Below, piece by piece: positions 9,630-21,178 of a stretch of DNA of 64,000 bases. A program made the position numbers and the translations under genes. The stretch is from JACQFZ01 sp041485885 (GTDB taxonomy: Bacteria; Pseudomonadota; Gammaproteobacteria; Acidiferrobacterales; Sulfurifustaceae). The stretch spans positions 1-64,000 of the forward strand of contig JBGPKL010000009.1 of NCBI GenBank assembly GCA_041485885.1. Direction: 5' to 3'. How positions within the stretch are numbered: position 1 is the stretch's first letter; every line of letters begins with the position of its first letter. A model generated the notes under the pieces. The model did no database searches. It was not told the origin of the DNA and was given only the letters and a program-made list of their open reading frames with translations.

Positions 9630-10262
9630 TCATTCCCGCGAAAGCGGGAATCCAGATAGTTAATCGAGCGCCCTCGCGGGCGCTTCCCGTCGAGTTTTAA
9701 TAAATTAAATTGCGGTTCCCGAACCGCGGTCGGCGTACTTTCTCTTGCTTGTCCAAGAGAAAGTACGCAAAGAGAAAGACCCCCCGGAGGGCGCAAACGG
9801 CTCGCTGCGCTTCTCGGGTTTGGGCCGGCGCCGAGCCACAGCACCTCCCTGTACTGTGTCTCGGGAGCGGACTCCCTGTCCGCTCCCCTTCGGGCTTTTG
9901 CCCAAACCCTGCGATGCTCGAAGCCGCGCCCTACGGGGACCCGGACAACAACAGCAACCACGATAGATCCTGCGTTCACGGGTTTTCTGTTGCTGTTGTA
10001 GTTGCTGTTGCTGTTTAACCCCCGTAGAGCAAGCCGAGCACCGGAGCCAATGCCGGGGGTTGTCGCGAGACGGTGTTCGAGCCCGAGCGGCGTTGCTTTT
10101 ACGCCGCCGGCGAGTTCGGCTCGCGCCCGGCGTTGGCGAGGAGCACAGGGCACCCGCGCGTGAATCTCGCGCGGGCGCAGCGACCGGGGTCGCTTTTCTT
10201 TTGGTGACTTTTCTTTGGCGAGACAAAGAAAAGTCACTTGCCGTGGGTCAACCACCCACAAG
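9630..10262. repeat. Long non-coding repeat, copy 1
   Basis: This ~630 bp element is repeated in the same orientation at 16098-16740. It opens with a single dRS3-like unit (9630-9655). It then has a perfect 14-base stem hairpin at 9734-9767, another similar 14-base stem at 10204-10237, and a terminal hairpin at 10243-10259. Between them are GC-rich palindromes and a variable centre rich in CAACAG and GTTGCTGTT runs. Open frames through it exist in both strands but have no recognisable domain, and the centre differs between copies, so I treat it as non-coding. Similar sequences are often mis-annotated as hypothetical proteins in gammaproteobacterial genomes. It separates glgX from treZ. Confidence 0.85.
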
Positions 10263-10268
10263 TACCCA

Positions 10269-12461
10269 TTAAACATCGGCCCGCGTTCGCCCTTCGGCAA
10301 CGTTCAACAAACTCCCTAGACCTTCCCGCAGCGGGCGCTCATGCGCGCCATTGACCACGACGAAGAGCAGCGATGAACGGCCGGTCACTTGATACACCTC
10401 ACCGAATGGAAACTGCGGCGTCTCGGGCGTGCCGGGCAAGTTGGTATCGATCAGACACCTCCATTGCTTGCCCTCGGGAACTTCCGGGAGCTTGAAGTTC
10501 ACGACGTCATGATGGGCGTTCATGATGAGGAGCAGAGTCGCGTCCGCGCCGCGCTGCCTAATGCCCGTCGGTTGCGCGCGGCCGTCGAGCACCATACCTA
10601 AGCACTTCGTGTGCGGATCGCCCCATTGCGCCTGCGTCATCTCTGCCGCGTCGGGCGTGAGCCACGTGACGTCCTTCACGTCGAGCTCCGCGTTGTGCTG
10701 CCCCGATAGGAAGCGACCGCGATGCAGGATCGGATAGGCCTTGCGAATGGCGATCAGCCGGCGCACGAACTCGAGGAGCGCGCGCCCGTCTGCGCCGACG
10801 GCTTCCCAATTGAGCCAGTTGATTTCGTTGTCCTGCGCGTAGACGTTGTTGTTACCACCCTGGGTGCGACCGATCTCATCGCCCGCGAGCACCATCGGTG
10901 TGCCGAGCGACAGCAGCAGCGTCGCCAAAAAGTTACGCCGCTGCCGCTGGCGCATGCCGACGATTTCAGAATCGTCCGTCGGGCCTTCGATGCCGTGATT
11001 CCATGACAAGTTGTGCGCATGCCCGTCGCGATTGTTCTCGCCGTTCGCCTCGTTGTGTTTGTCGTTGTACGAAACGAGATCGTTAAGCGTGAAACCGTCA
11101 TGCGCGGTGATGAAGTTCACGCTCGCCCAGGGTTTGCGGCCGCGCCGGTTGAAGAGATCCGTCGAACCGGTCATGCGCCGCGCCAAATCGGCCACTTTGC
11201 CCTCGTCGCCCTTCCAGAAGCCCCGCACCGTGTCGCGATACTTGTCGTTCCACTCCGCCCATCCGGGCGGAAACTGCCCGACCTGATAACCGCCGGGCCC
11301 GACGTCCCAGGGCTCGGCGATGAGCTTGACGCTCGAGAGCACGGGATCCTGGCGGCACGCGTCGAGAAATCTGCCGCCTTCGTCGAACCCGTACGGTTCG
11401 CGCGCGAGTATCGTCGCGAGATCGAAACGAAATCCGTCGACGTGCATTTCCGTCGCCCAGTAGCGCAGCGAGTCGGCCACCATCTGCAGCACGCGCTGAT
11501 GGCTCAGGTTCAATGTGTTGCCGGTACCGGTATCGTTGATGTAGTGGCGTTTCGCGTCGGGCGGCAGCCGGTAGTAGCTCGCGTTGTCGATCCCCCTAAA
11601 CGACAGCGTCGGCCCGCCCTCGTTGCCCTCCGCGGTGTGGTTGTAGACCACGTCCAGTATCACTTCGAGCCCGGCGGCATGCAGGTGGTTCACCATCTCC
11701 TTGAACTCGTTCGCGAACGGCGTCGCCATGTAGCGCGGCTCCGGCGCGAAGAAGCCGATCGTGTTGTAACCCCAATAGTTGACCAAGCGCTTCTCCGTCA
11801 GATGGCGGTCGTCGATGAACGCGTGTATCGGCAACAGCTCGACGGTGGTGACGCCGAGATGACGCAGATATTCAACGACGCGCCCGTCGCCGAGGCCCGA
11901 GAAAGTTCCTCTAAGCTCCGGCGGGACGTGTTTGTTCATCTTCGTGAAACCGCGGACATGGGTTTCGTAAAGGATGGTTTGCTCCCACGGCACCAGTGGC
12001 CGGCGTTCCTCTCCCCATGTAAAGGCGGGATCGATCACCCGAGCTTTCGGCACGAACGCCGCGCTGTCGCGATCGTCGAATGAAAGATCTTTGTCGGACG
12101 CGCCGATCTTGTAGCCGAACAACGCATCCGCCCACTTGAGCTTGCCGACCAGCGTTTTCGCGTAAGGATCGATGAGCAACTTATTCGGATTGAAGCGGTG
12201 TCCGGCGTCCGGCTCGTACGGCCCGTGGACGCGATAGCCATACACCGTGCTGGGACGCGCGTCGCGCAGGTAACCGTGCCACACCTCGTCGGTGTACTCC
12301 GGCAGCTCGATGCGCTCGAGCTCCTTCTCGCCGTTCAGATCGAACAGGCACAGCTCGACGTTGGTGGCATGCGCGGAAAAGAGCGCGAAGTTGACGCCGA
12401 GTCCGTCCCACGTTGCTCCCAGCGGAAACGGACGGCCCTCGCGGATGGGAAAGCGGCTCAT
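10269..12461 (-). CDS. glgX: Glycogen debranching enzyme (isoamylase type)
   Basis: GlgX hydrolyses alpha-1,6 branches of glycogen-like glucan and so provides linear chains for MalQ and TreY. The 730-residue product has an N-terminal CBM48-like domain (about 8-110), then a GH13 barrel with the nucleophile in GFRFDLA (Asp 347), the acid/base in AEPWDVG (Glu 383) and a later TAHDGFT motif. I chose ATG at 12461 (MSRFPIREG) because the family begins here and the longer frame adds only an Arg/Ala-rich stretch. The two long repeats flank glgX plus treS as direct repeats. A 240-base gap without a gene precedes it. Confidence 0.92.
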   Translation of the reverse strand: MSRFPIREGRPFPLGATWDGLGVNFALFSAHATNVELCLFDLNGEKELERIELPEYTDEVWHGYLRDARPSTVYGYRVHGPYEPDAGHRFNPNKLLIDPYAKTLVGKLKWADALFGYKIGASDKDLSFDDRDSAAFVPKARVIDPAFTWGEERRPLVPWEQTILYETHVRGFTKMNKHVPPELRGTFSGLGDGRVVEYLRHLGVTTVELLPIHAFIDDRHLTEKRLVNYWGYNTIGFFAPEPRYMATPFANEFKEMVNHLHAAGLEVILDVVYNHTAEGNEGGPTLSFRGIDNASYYRLPPDAKRHYINDTGTGNTLNLSHQRVLQMVADSLRYWATEMHVDGFRFDLATILAREPYGFDEGGRFLDACRQDPVLSSVKLIAEPWDVGPGGYQVGQFPPGWAEWNDKYRDTVRGFWKGDEGKVADLARRMTGSTDLFNRRGRKPWASVNFITAHDGFTLNDLVSYNDKHNEANGENNRDGHAHNLSWNHGIEGPTDDSEIVGMRQRQRRNFLATLLLSLGTPMVLAGDEIGRTQGGNNNVYAQDNEINWLNWEAVGADGRALLEFVRRLIAIRKAYPILHRGRFLSGQHNAELDVKDVTWLTPDAAEMTQAQWGDPHTKCLGMVLDGRAQPTGIRQRGADATLLLIMNAHHDVVNFKLPEVPEGKQWRCLIDTNLPGTPETPQFPFGEVYQVTGRSSLLFVVVNGAHERPLREGLGSLLNVAEGRTRADV

Positions 12462-12701
12462 GGCGGCATGTCCTCGGTGAGATGGCGCGACCGCCCGAGC
12501 GGGCGCAGACGGCGCGCGACGCAACGCTTCGGTCCCGCGCCTAGCTGAAAGAAATCTATATCATCGGTTAACTCCACCATTGTTACGCCGCTCCATGGAG
12601 GTTAAAGATCCACACTGAATGAGTACGACGTTTCCGCCGTAACCCTCCCCGCGTTGCGAAGGAGAGATGAGAGAAGGCACTCGTTTGGTTGCGCTTCGAG
12701 A

Positions 12702-15700
12702 CTACATCGATCGCTCTTCGACGGGTATCGAGAGCACAACGGAGCGAGGCAACAGCGCCAATACCCCGCGCAAGGGAATTTCAACCCACGTCGGGCGGTT
12801 GTCGAGGTCGTAGCGCAGTTCGTAGAGCGCTTTTTCCAACGTGAAAAGATCGATAAGCGCTTGCGCGTGTGCCGGCTCGTCCGGCCAGCCCGCCGATCCG
12901 AGGGCGGCGGCGCGATAGCCTTCGAGAAACCGTTCACGCGCCGCGGTTTCCCATCCGCGCGCCAGCGCTTCCAGCGCGGCATAATCTTCCGGTCGCTCGG
13001 CGGTGACGCGGCGCAACGCGTTATACGTCGCATAATTGAGCGAGCGCGACATGCCGGCGACGTCGCGCAGCGGCGAGTGTTTGGCGCGGCGCTCGGCGAG
13101 CGGGCGCATCGGCTCGCCTTCGAAATCGGTGATCACGAAATCGTTCTGCACGACTAGCACTTGGCCGAGATGATAGTCGCCGTGGTAGCGCGTCTTGCGC
13201 ACGTCGAGCGGCGGCGGCGCGCCGAGTCGGGCGTACAAATCCGCCTCCCGCGCGAGCAGCCGATCCGCCAGCGGTTGCACTTCCAGCGCCAGACGCGCGC
13301 GCGCCTCGCGAAGCGTCGCCAAGGTCGCGGCGATGTCACGGCGCACCCGTTCCCACCATTGCCGCGTCTCCGAAGGCGTCACCGGCTCCGGGTCGAACGC
13401 CGGATCCCCGGTTACGCGCGACAATGCCTGATGCAACTCCGCGGTGCGCTGGCCGAGCGTTCGTATCAATGTCATGTAAAGCGAGTAGCGCGCGTGCTGC
13501 TGCGATCCGTTGTCGGCGCCCGCTTCCGTGCGGTTGGCTTCGAGATACCACAGGAGAAACTCGACCGTATAGATCCAGCCGTCACCCTGATTGACCGCGA
13601 AGCCTTGCAGCAGCGCGAGCGTCGCGAGGTAGTTTTCTTCCGTATTTCGATATTCGAGGTAGCCGACCAACGGCGCGATATGCGCGAACGGCGAAACGTC
13701 GGTGAGGAAGCGCGCCATTTCGAGATCGGGGTTGATGCCGGGCTCGAGCCGGCGATAAAACTTGAGTATCAAGCGATCGCCGAACACCACCGACGAGTTG
13801 CTTTGCTCCACCCCGAGCGGCCGTACCGCGAGCTCCCCCACGTTCGGACCGACCCTCTCGCGGTACGCCGACGTCGATTCGAATCGCAGCCGTCCCTGCG
13901 CCAACGTCAGCTCATGGCCGACGCCCATCGCACGCACCAGCATTCGGCAAAATTCCTCGTCGGCGACGGCGTCGAGCAGCACGCCGACGCGGGCGCGGCG
14001 GCGCACGCGCGCAAGCGCGCGATACAGCAACGGGCGCATGTGCTCGTCGGTGGTTTCGCCCCAAACGATCGAGAGTGGGAGGAAATAGCGCGCCGACGCT
14101 TCGGCTCCGACAGTCCGTACCAGCGCCACCAGCGCGCTGTGCGTCGCTTCGCCCCACTCGGCGGCGTCGAGCAACTCCACGCGCTCGAGCGTCGCGCTCT
14201 TTGCCGCGTACCAGCGCTGTTGCGCCATGAACCGCGGGAGGATGTCGCGTTCCAACGTGCGCCGGAGCTTGTCGGCCAGCGGGCGCTGCAGCGGGTCATT
14301 CTGCGCGATGAGGTCGGGGTAAAGCGTACGCCAGCCGGCAAAGAATACTAACCAGGGTAATTCCGAAGGCGCAGGACGCTCCTCGTGCCAGCGCGGCACC
14401 TCGGCCGTACTCGACAGCAGAAACCAGTAGAAGCCATACCCAGGAAGCGTCAGCAGGTACGGCAAATCCCCGATGGGCGGAAACGTGCTGCGGCCCAGCA
14501 TCTCCACCGGCACGCGGCCCTTGTAGGCGGACAGATCCAACTCCACCGGCTGCGCCGCGCGCGATAGATTGGTCACGCACAGAATGCTCTCGCCTTCGTG
14601 CTCGCGCAGATACACCAATATCTTGCGGTTGCCTGGATGTAGAAAGCGCAAGCTGCCGCGGCCGAGCGCTTTATGCGCGTTGCGCACGGCGATCAAACGT
14701 TTCATCCAATTAAACAACGAGAACGAATCGCGGGTTTGCGCTTCTACGTTCACCGCCCCGTAACCGTAAATCGGATCCATGAGCGGCGGCAGATACAATC
14801 GCGCCGGATCGGCGCGCGAGAAGCCGGCGTTGCGATCCGGGCTCCATTGCATCGGCGTACGCACGCCGTTGCGATCGCCGAGAAAAATGTTGTCGCCCAT
14901 GCCGATCTCGTCGCCGTAATAGATCACCGGACTGCCGATTAAGGACAACAGCAAATTGTTGAGCAGCCGGATGCGCTCGATGTCGTTGTCCACCAATGGC
15001 GCGAGGCGCCGGCGTATGCCGAGATTGAGGCGGCTGCGCGGATCGCCGGCGTAGATCTGGTACATGTAGTCGCGCTCGCGGTCGGTCACCATTTCGAGGG
15101 TGAGCTCGTCGTGGTTGCGCAGGAAAATCGCCCACTGGCAGTTGTCGGGGATATCCGGCGTTTGATCCATGATCTCCGTGATCGGATGGCGGTCCTCCTG
15201 CGCCAACGCCATGTAGATGCGCGGCATCAGCGGAAAATGAAACGCCATGTGGCATTCGTCGCCGTCGCCGAAGTACGATCGCACGTCTTCCGGCCATTGA
15301 TTCGCTTCGGCGAGAAACATCCGGTTCTCGAAGCGCGCGTCGAGCGCGGCGCGCAGACGCTTCAACACCGCATGGGTCTCCGGCAGGTTCTCGTTGTTTG
15401 TACCCTCGCGCTCGCACAGATAAGGAATGGCGTCGAGGCGCAGACCATCGACGCCGATGTCGAGCCAAAAATGCATCACCGCGAGTAGCGCGCGCATCAC
15501 TTGCGGGTTGTCGAAGTTCAAATCCGGCTGATGCGAGAAGAAGCGATGCCAATAGTACTGCCGCGCCACCGGGTCCCACGCCCAGTTCGATTTTTCCGTG
15601 TCCCGGAAAATGATGCGCGTCCCGGCGTATTTCTTGTCGTCATCGCTCCAAACGTAATAGTTGCGTCGCGACGACCCGGCCGGCGCGCGCCGTGCCGACT

Positions 15701-16061
15701 GAAACCACGGATGCTGGTCGGAAGTGTGATTGATGACGAGCTCGGTGATCACCCGCAAACCGCGCGCGTGCGCCGCGCGCACGAACGCGCGAAAGTCCGT
15801 CATCGTGCCGTAGTCGGGATGCACGTCGCGGTAATCGGCGATGTCATAACCATCGTCGCGCATCGGCGACGGATAAAACGGCAACACCCACACGCAGTTC
15901 ACGCCGAGGTCGCGAATGTAGTCGAGCTTTTGAATCAGCCCCTCGAAATCGCCGGTGCCGTCGCCGGTCGAGTCGTAGAACGCTTTGACGTGCAGTTGAT
16001 AAATGACCGCGTCTTTATACCAGAGGGGATCGTCGGGGAGTTGCGGCGAGGAGTGAGCCAT
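12702..16061 (-). CDS. treS: Fused trehalose synthase / maltokinase (TreS-Mak)
   Basis: This 1119-residue protein couples two steps of the GlgE pathway. Residues about 10-560 are TreS (GH13), which interconverts trehalose and maltose; motifs are GLRLDAI (Asp 210), LAEANQWP (Glu 252) and RNHDELT (Asp 318). Residues about 590-1119 are maltokinase, which phosphorylates maltose to maltose-1-phosphate with ATP; the kinase signature HGDYHLGQ followed by TDFEGEP is visible in the last quarter. The ATG at 16061 (MAHSSPQ) is chosen because the upstream extension is translated repeat DNA. The fusion hands maltose directly to the kinase, and glgE lies upstream beyond the second long repeat. TreS-Mak fusions are well known. 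Confidence 0.94.
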   Translation of the reverse strand: MAHSSPQLPDDPLWYKDAVIYQLHVKAFYDSTGDGTGDFEGLIQKLDYIRDLGVNCVWVLPFYPSPMRDDGYDIADYRDVHPDYGTMTDFRAFVRAAHARGLRVITELVINHTSDQHPWFQSARRAPAGSSRRNYYVWSDDDKKYAGTRIIFRDTEKSNWAWDPVARQYYWHRFFSHQPDLNFDNPQVMRALLAVMHFWLDIGVDGLRLDAIPYLCEREGTNNENLPETHAVLKRLRAALDARFENRMFLAEANQWPEDVRSYFGDGDECHMAFHFPLMPRIYMALAQEDRHPITEIMDQTPDIPDNCQWAIFLRNHDELTLEMVTDRERDYMYQIYAGDPRSRLNLGIRRRLAPLVDNDIERIRLLNNLLLSLIGSPVIYYGDEIGMGDNIFLGDRNGVRTPMQWSPDRNAGFSRADPARLYLPPLMDPIYGYGAVNVEAQTRDSFSLFNWMKRLIAVRNAHKALGRGSLRFLHPGNRKILVYLREHEGESILCVTNLSRAAQPVELDLSAYKGRVPVEMLGRSTFPPIGDLPYLLTLPGYGFYWFLLSSTAEVPRWHEERPAPSELPWLVFFAGWRTLYPDLIAQNDPLQRPLADKLRRTLERDILPRFMAQQRWYAAKSATLERVELLDAAEWGEATHSALVALVRTVGAEASARYFLPLSIVWGETTDEHMRPLLYRALARVRRRARVGVLLDAVADEEFCRMLVRAMGVGHELTLAQGRLRFESTSAYRERVGPNVGELAVRPLGVEQSNSSVVFGDRLILKFYRRLEPGINPDLEMARFLTDVSPFAHIAPLVGYLEYRNTEENYLATLALLQGFAVNQGDGWIYTVEFLLWYLEANRTEAGADNGSQQHARYSLYMTLIRTLGQRTAELHQALSRVTGDPAFDPEPVTPSETRQWWERVRRDIAATLATLREARARLALEVQPLADRLLAREADLYARLGAPPPLDVRKTRYHGDYHLGQVLVVQNDFVITDFEGEPMRPLAERRAKHSPLRDVAGMSRSLNYATYNALRRVTAERPEDYAALEALARGWETAARERFLEGYRAAALGSAGWPDEPAHAQALIDLFTLEKALYELRYDLDNRPTWVEIPLRGVLALLPRSVVLSIPVEERSM

Positions 16062-16097
16062 AGAGCTAGACCGCTCCATGCGCTGTGAATCCACCGT

Positions 16098-16740
16098 CGT
16101 TCCCGCGAAAGCGGGAATCCAGATAATCAATCGATCGCGCTACGCGCGACTCATCGAGTGTAATAAATATACTTGCGGTTCCCGAACCGCGGTCGGCGTA
16201 CTTTCTCTTGCTTGTCCAAGAGAAAGTACGCAAAGAGAAGGACCCCCCGGAGGGCGCAACCGCTTCTTGCGCTCCTCGGGTTTGGGCCGGCGCCGAGCCA
16301 CAGCACATCCCTGTACTGTGTCTCGGGAGCGGACTCCCTGTCCGCTCCCCTTCGGGCTTTTGCCCAAACCCTGCGGTGCTCGAAGCGCGCCCTACGGGGA
16401 CATGAACAACAACAGCTACCACGACAGAAGAGTCTTTCGTGGGTTTTCTGTTGCTGTTGTAGTTGCTGTTGCAGTTCAATCCCCGTAGAGCAAGCCAAGC
16501 GCCGCAGGGAAAGCCGCGGGGTTTCGCGAGACGGTGTTCGAGCCCGAAGCGCGAGCCTTTCGCGCTCGGCGAGTTCGGCTCGCGCGCGGCTTTACCGAGG
16601 AGCACAGGGCGCCCGCGGTCGCTTTTCTTTTGGTGACTTTTCTTTGGCGAGACAAAGAAAAGTCACTTGCCGCGATGTACAGGGACGTACAAGTGTTCGC
16701 GGGAGGCAGGAGCCGGGAGCGACGGGGTCAACCACCCACA
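16098..16740. repeat. Long non-coding repeat, copy 2
   Basis: This is the second copy of the element at 9630-10262, in the same orientation. It has the dRS3-like start (with one base change, CGTTCCCGCG), the left hairpin at 16197-16230, the right hairpin at 16633-16666, and the same terminal CAACCACCCAC. About 50 extra bases sit just before that terminus (about 16670-16722). The centre (about 16400-16560) differs most from copy 1. It separates treS from glgE. Confidence 0.85.
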
Positions 16741-16815
16741 AGTAGAATTTATTACAACTGACGATGAAGTTGTTCACAATGTTGCGCTGAGCGAATCGCC
16801 TCATCGACATTCCAT

Positions 16816-18814
16816 CTACATGTAATAATCAAAATCCCGCTCCGACCGCACGCGCTTGCGCAAGCGAAAAATGTGTGCCGGCACCACGTGGGGATTCAAT
16901 TCGACATAGTTACGCTCCCCACTCCACAGATAACGCGCGTCGGACAACAGATCGTGCGCTTGGTACGGCTGCTCGGGATCGAGACCGATCTCGGCGAGCG
17001 GCAAATTTACCCAACCGGATTGAACGTGATGCGGATCGAGGTTGACGACGACGAGGATTACGTTGCTGCGATCGGCGGTCGCCTTGCTGTAGCAAAGCAA
17101 CATGTCGTTATCGACCGAATGGAAGCACAGGTTCGTATTGAAGTGCAACGCCGGATTTTCCCGGCGAATGCGATTTACGCGCGCGATGAAATCTCTCAAA
17201 TGATCGGCTCGGTCCACCGGCCATACGCGTATCTGATACTTCTCCGAGTCGAGATATTCCTCGCTCCCGGCCTCGCGCGCGCGGTTCTCGCACAGCTCGA
17301 ACGCCGGGCCGTAGATGCCGTAGCTCGCGCCCAACGTCGCCGCGAGCGCGAGCCGGGTCACGAACGCCGGCCGACCGCCGAGCTGCAAATACTCGCTCAA
17401 AATATCCGGCGTGTTCGGCCATAAGTTGGGCCGGAGAAACTCGCGCACGTTCGTCTGCGTGAGCTCGGTAAAATACCGCGTCAGTTCCCATTTCGTATTG
17501 CGCCACGTGAAATAGGTGTACGACTGCGTGAAGTCGAGCTTCGCAAGCCGATACATCACCGCCGGGCACGTAAACGCTTCGGAAAGAAATATGACGTCTG
17601 GATCTCGCTCCTTCACGCGCGCGATCAACCACTCCCAAAACGCGAACGGTTTGGTGTGTGGATTATCCACGCGAAAAATGCGCACGCCTTGATCGATCCA
17701 GAAGCTCACGACACCGAGCAGCTCCTCCCACAAACTCTTCCCGTTCTCGGTTTCGAAATTAAGCGGGAAAATGTCTTGGTATCGCTTCGGAGGATTCTCG
17801 GCATATTGCACGCTCCCGTCGGGACGATGCAGAAACCATTCAGGATGTTCGCGCACGTACGGATGATCCAGGGAGCACTGAAACGCGAGGTCGAGCGCGA
17901 CCTCCAGCCCGAGCTTCGCCGCGGCCGCCGTGAAGTGGCGGAAATCGTCGAGCGTTCCGAGGTCCGGATGCACCGCGCAATACCCACCCGCTTCGGAGCC
18001 GATGGCCCACGGACTGCCGGGGTCGCCCGGCTCGGCGCGCTCCTTGTTGTTCCGACCTTTGCGATGCGTGGGTCCGATCGGATGAATCGGCGGCAGGTAA
18101 ACGACATCGAAGCCCATGGCCGCGGCCGCGCGCAACCGCGGCTCGCAATCGGCGAAGCGGCCGTGGCGCGATGGATCGTCGGTGCAGGAGCGTGGAAAAA
18201 ACTCGTACCATGCGCCGAAGCGCGCGAGCGCCCGATCGACGACGACGGCGAGCTCGGGCGCGTGAGTCGTGGCGAAGCGCCGATCCGCGTAGCGCTGCAT
18301 CAACGCCGCCAGCTCCTCGCCCAGCGCGGTGGCGCGCCGCGATTGTTCTTCCGACGATTGAGCCAGTTGCCGGGCGAAGGCAGCTAGCCGCGCGGCGTCG
18401 GGACCGGTCGCGCGCTCCACCGCCGCCTGCACCATCTGCGCGCCGACTTGAAACGCGACCGTCAAATCCTGATCCGCCTCGATGCGCTTCGCGAGGTCGC
18501 GGCGCCACGAAAGAAAGTGATCGACGCAGGCGCTCGCCGTGTAGCGATAGCGACCGATTTCCGTAACGGTAAAGCGCGCGCGCCATCGGTCGTGCCCGAG
18601 CGGTTGCATCGGCGTCTCGCTCCACAGCTCGTTGCCTTCTTTCCGATAGCGCAGACGGCAGTCGATAGCGTCATGACCATCAGCGTACGCCACCAGCTCG
18701 ACCACGACGTCGTCGCCCTCGGTGCGTTTGACGGGAAACCTGCCGTGATCGACATGCGGCGTAACGTCTTCGATGACGGCGCGCCGGCGACCGTCGTCCG
18801 ACGAGAGTATTCCG

Positions 18815-18831
<17 letters not shown>
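16816..18831 (-). CDS. glgE: Alpha-1,4-glucan:maltose-1-phosphate maltosyltransferase
   Basis: GlgE extends alpha-glucan chains with maltosyl units from maltose-1-phosphate, the product of TreS-Mak. The 671-residue product has an N-terminal beta domain with a helical insert (about 110-190), typical of GlgE. The GH13 barrel carries the nucleophile in FRVDNPHTKP (Asp 389) and the acid/base in FLSEAFTCP (Glu 418). Its ATG at 18831 lies inside the end of glgB (17-base overlap), so the two are cotranscribed and probably coupled. The second long repeat lies between its stop and treS. The length is normal for the family. Confidence 0.94.
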
Positions 18832-20773
<1,942 letters not shown>

Positions 20774-20806
20774 AAGGTTTTTGCGTGGCGAATGGATAGA
20801 CAACGG

Positions 20807-20835
20807 AAAATACAGAATGTATCAGCGCGCGGCAA
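20807..20835 (-). promoter_or_regulatory. Putative sigma-70 promoter of the glgB operon
   Basis: On the minus strand TTGCCG (20835-20830) is followed by exactly 17 bases and then TATTTT (20812-20807). The -10 box lies 34 bases before the glgB ATG, so the leader would be short. Spacing is ideal and both boxes match the consensus at four positions or more. It is the only reasonable promoter I see upstream of the cluster. This is sequence inference only. Confidence 0.4.
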
Positions 20836-21178
20836 TGTTTGTCGCTCGGGACTCGTCCCAGGAACTTTAGGATTCGAAGCATCACGAGAATGCTCGAAAC
20901 GAACGTCGCGGACGATTTTGACGAAACGGCCTGACGAATTGGGCAGTACTGCTGCTGAGCGTGTGGCTTCTCACTTCCTCGTTTGGTTCACGGCACCGCG
21001 GGTCATCACGCGATCGGCTCGATATGGCTGGCGCGAATCGGCGTCGCGTGACTCGTGGTTTCGGGATGGCTCGGAGGAGAAATGGTTTACGTGCACAACG
21101 TAGGGGTTGGATCGGAAGAAGCGGGCGACGCCTAGACGCGCGATAGACGCGCGTCCGCTTCGCGCCGTTAACCTGGAC
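20836..21178. other. Intergenic region between fleQ and glgB without a gene
   Basis: This ~340 bp stretch lies between the stop of fleQ and the glgB promoter. A plus-strand open frame runs through it but mostly overlaps glgB in antisense and has no recognisable domain. I see no RNA gene, repeat or clear terminator. Confidence 0.5.

Noticed and set aside
9554..10300. Open frames of 170-250 codons through the first long repeat
   Set aside because: They run through hairpins and variable repeats, have no domain, and the same region is open on both strands.
11013..12083. A 356-codon plus-strand frame
   Set aside because: Antisense to glgX, whose catalytic motifs are unambiguous.
16066..16745. 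Open frames through the second long repeat
   Set aside because: Same reasons; the frames differ from those in copy 1 because the centre has changed.
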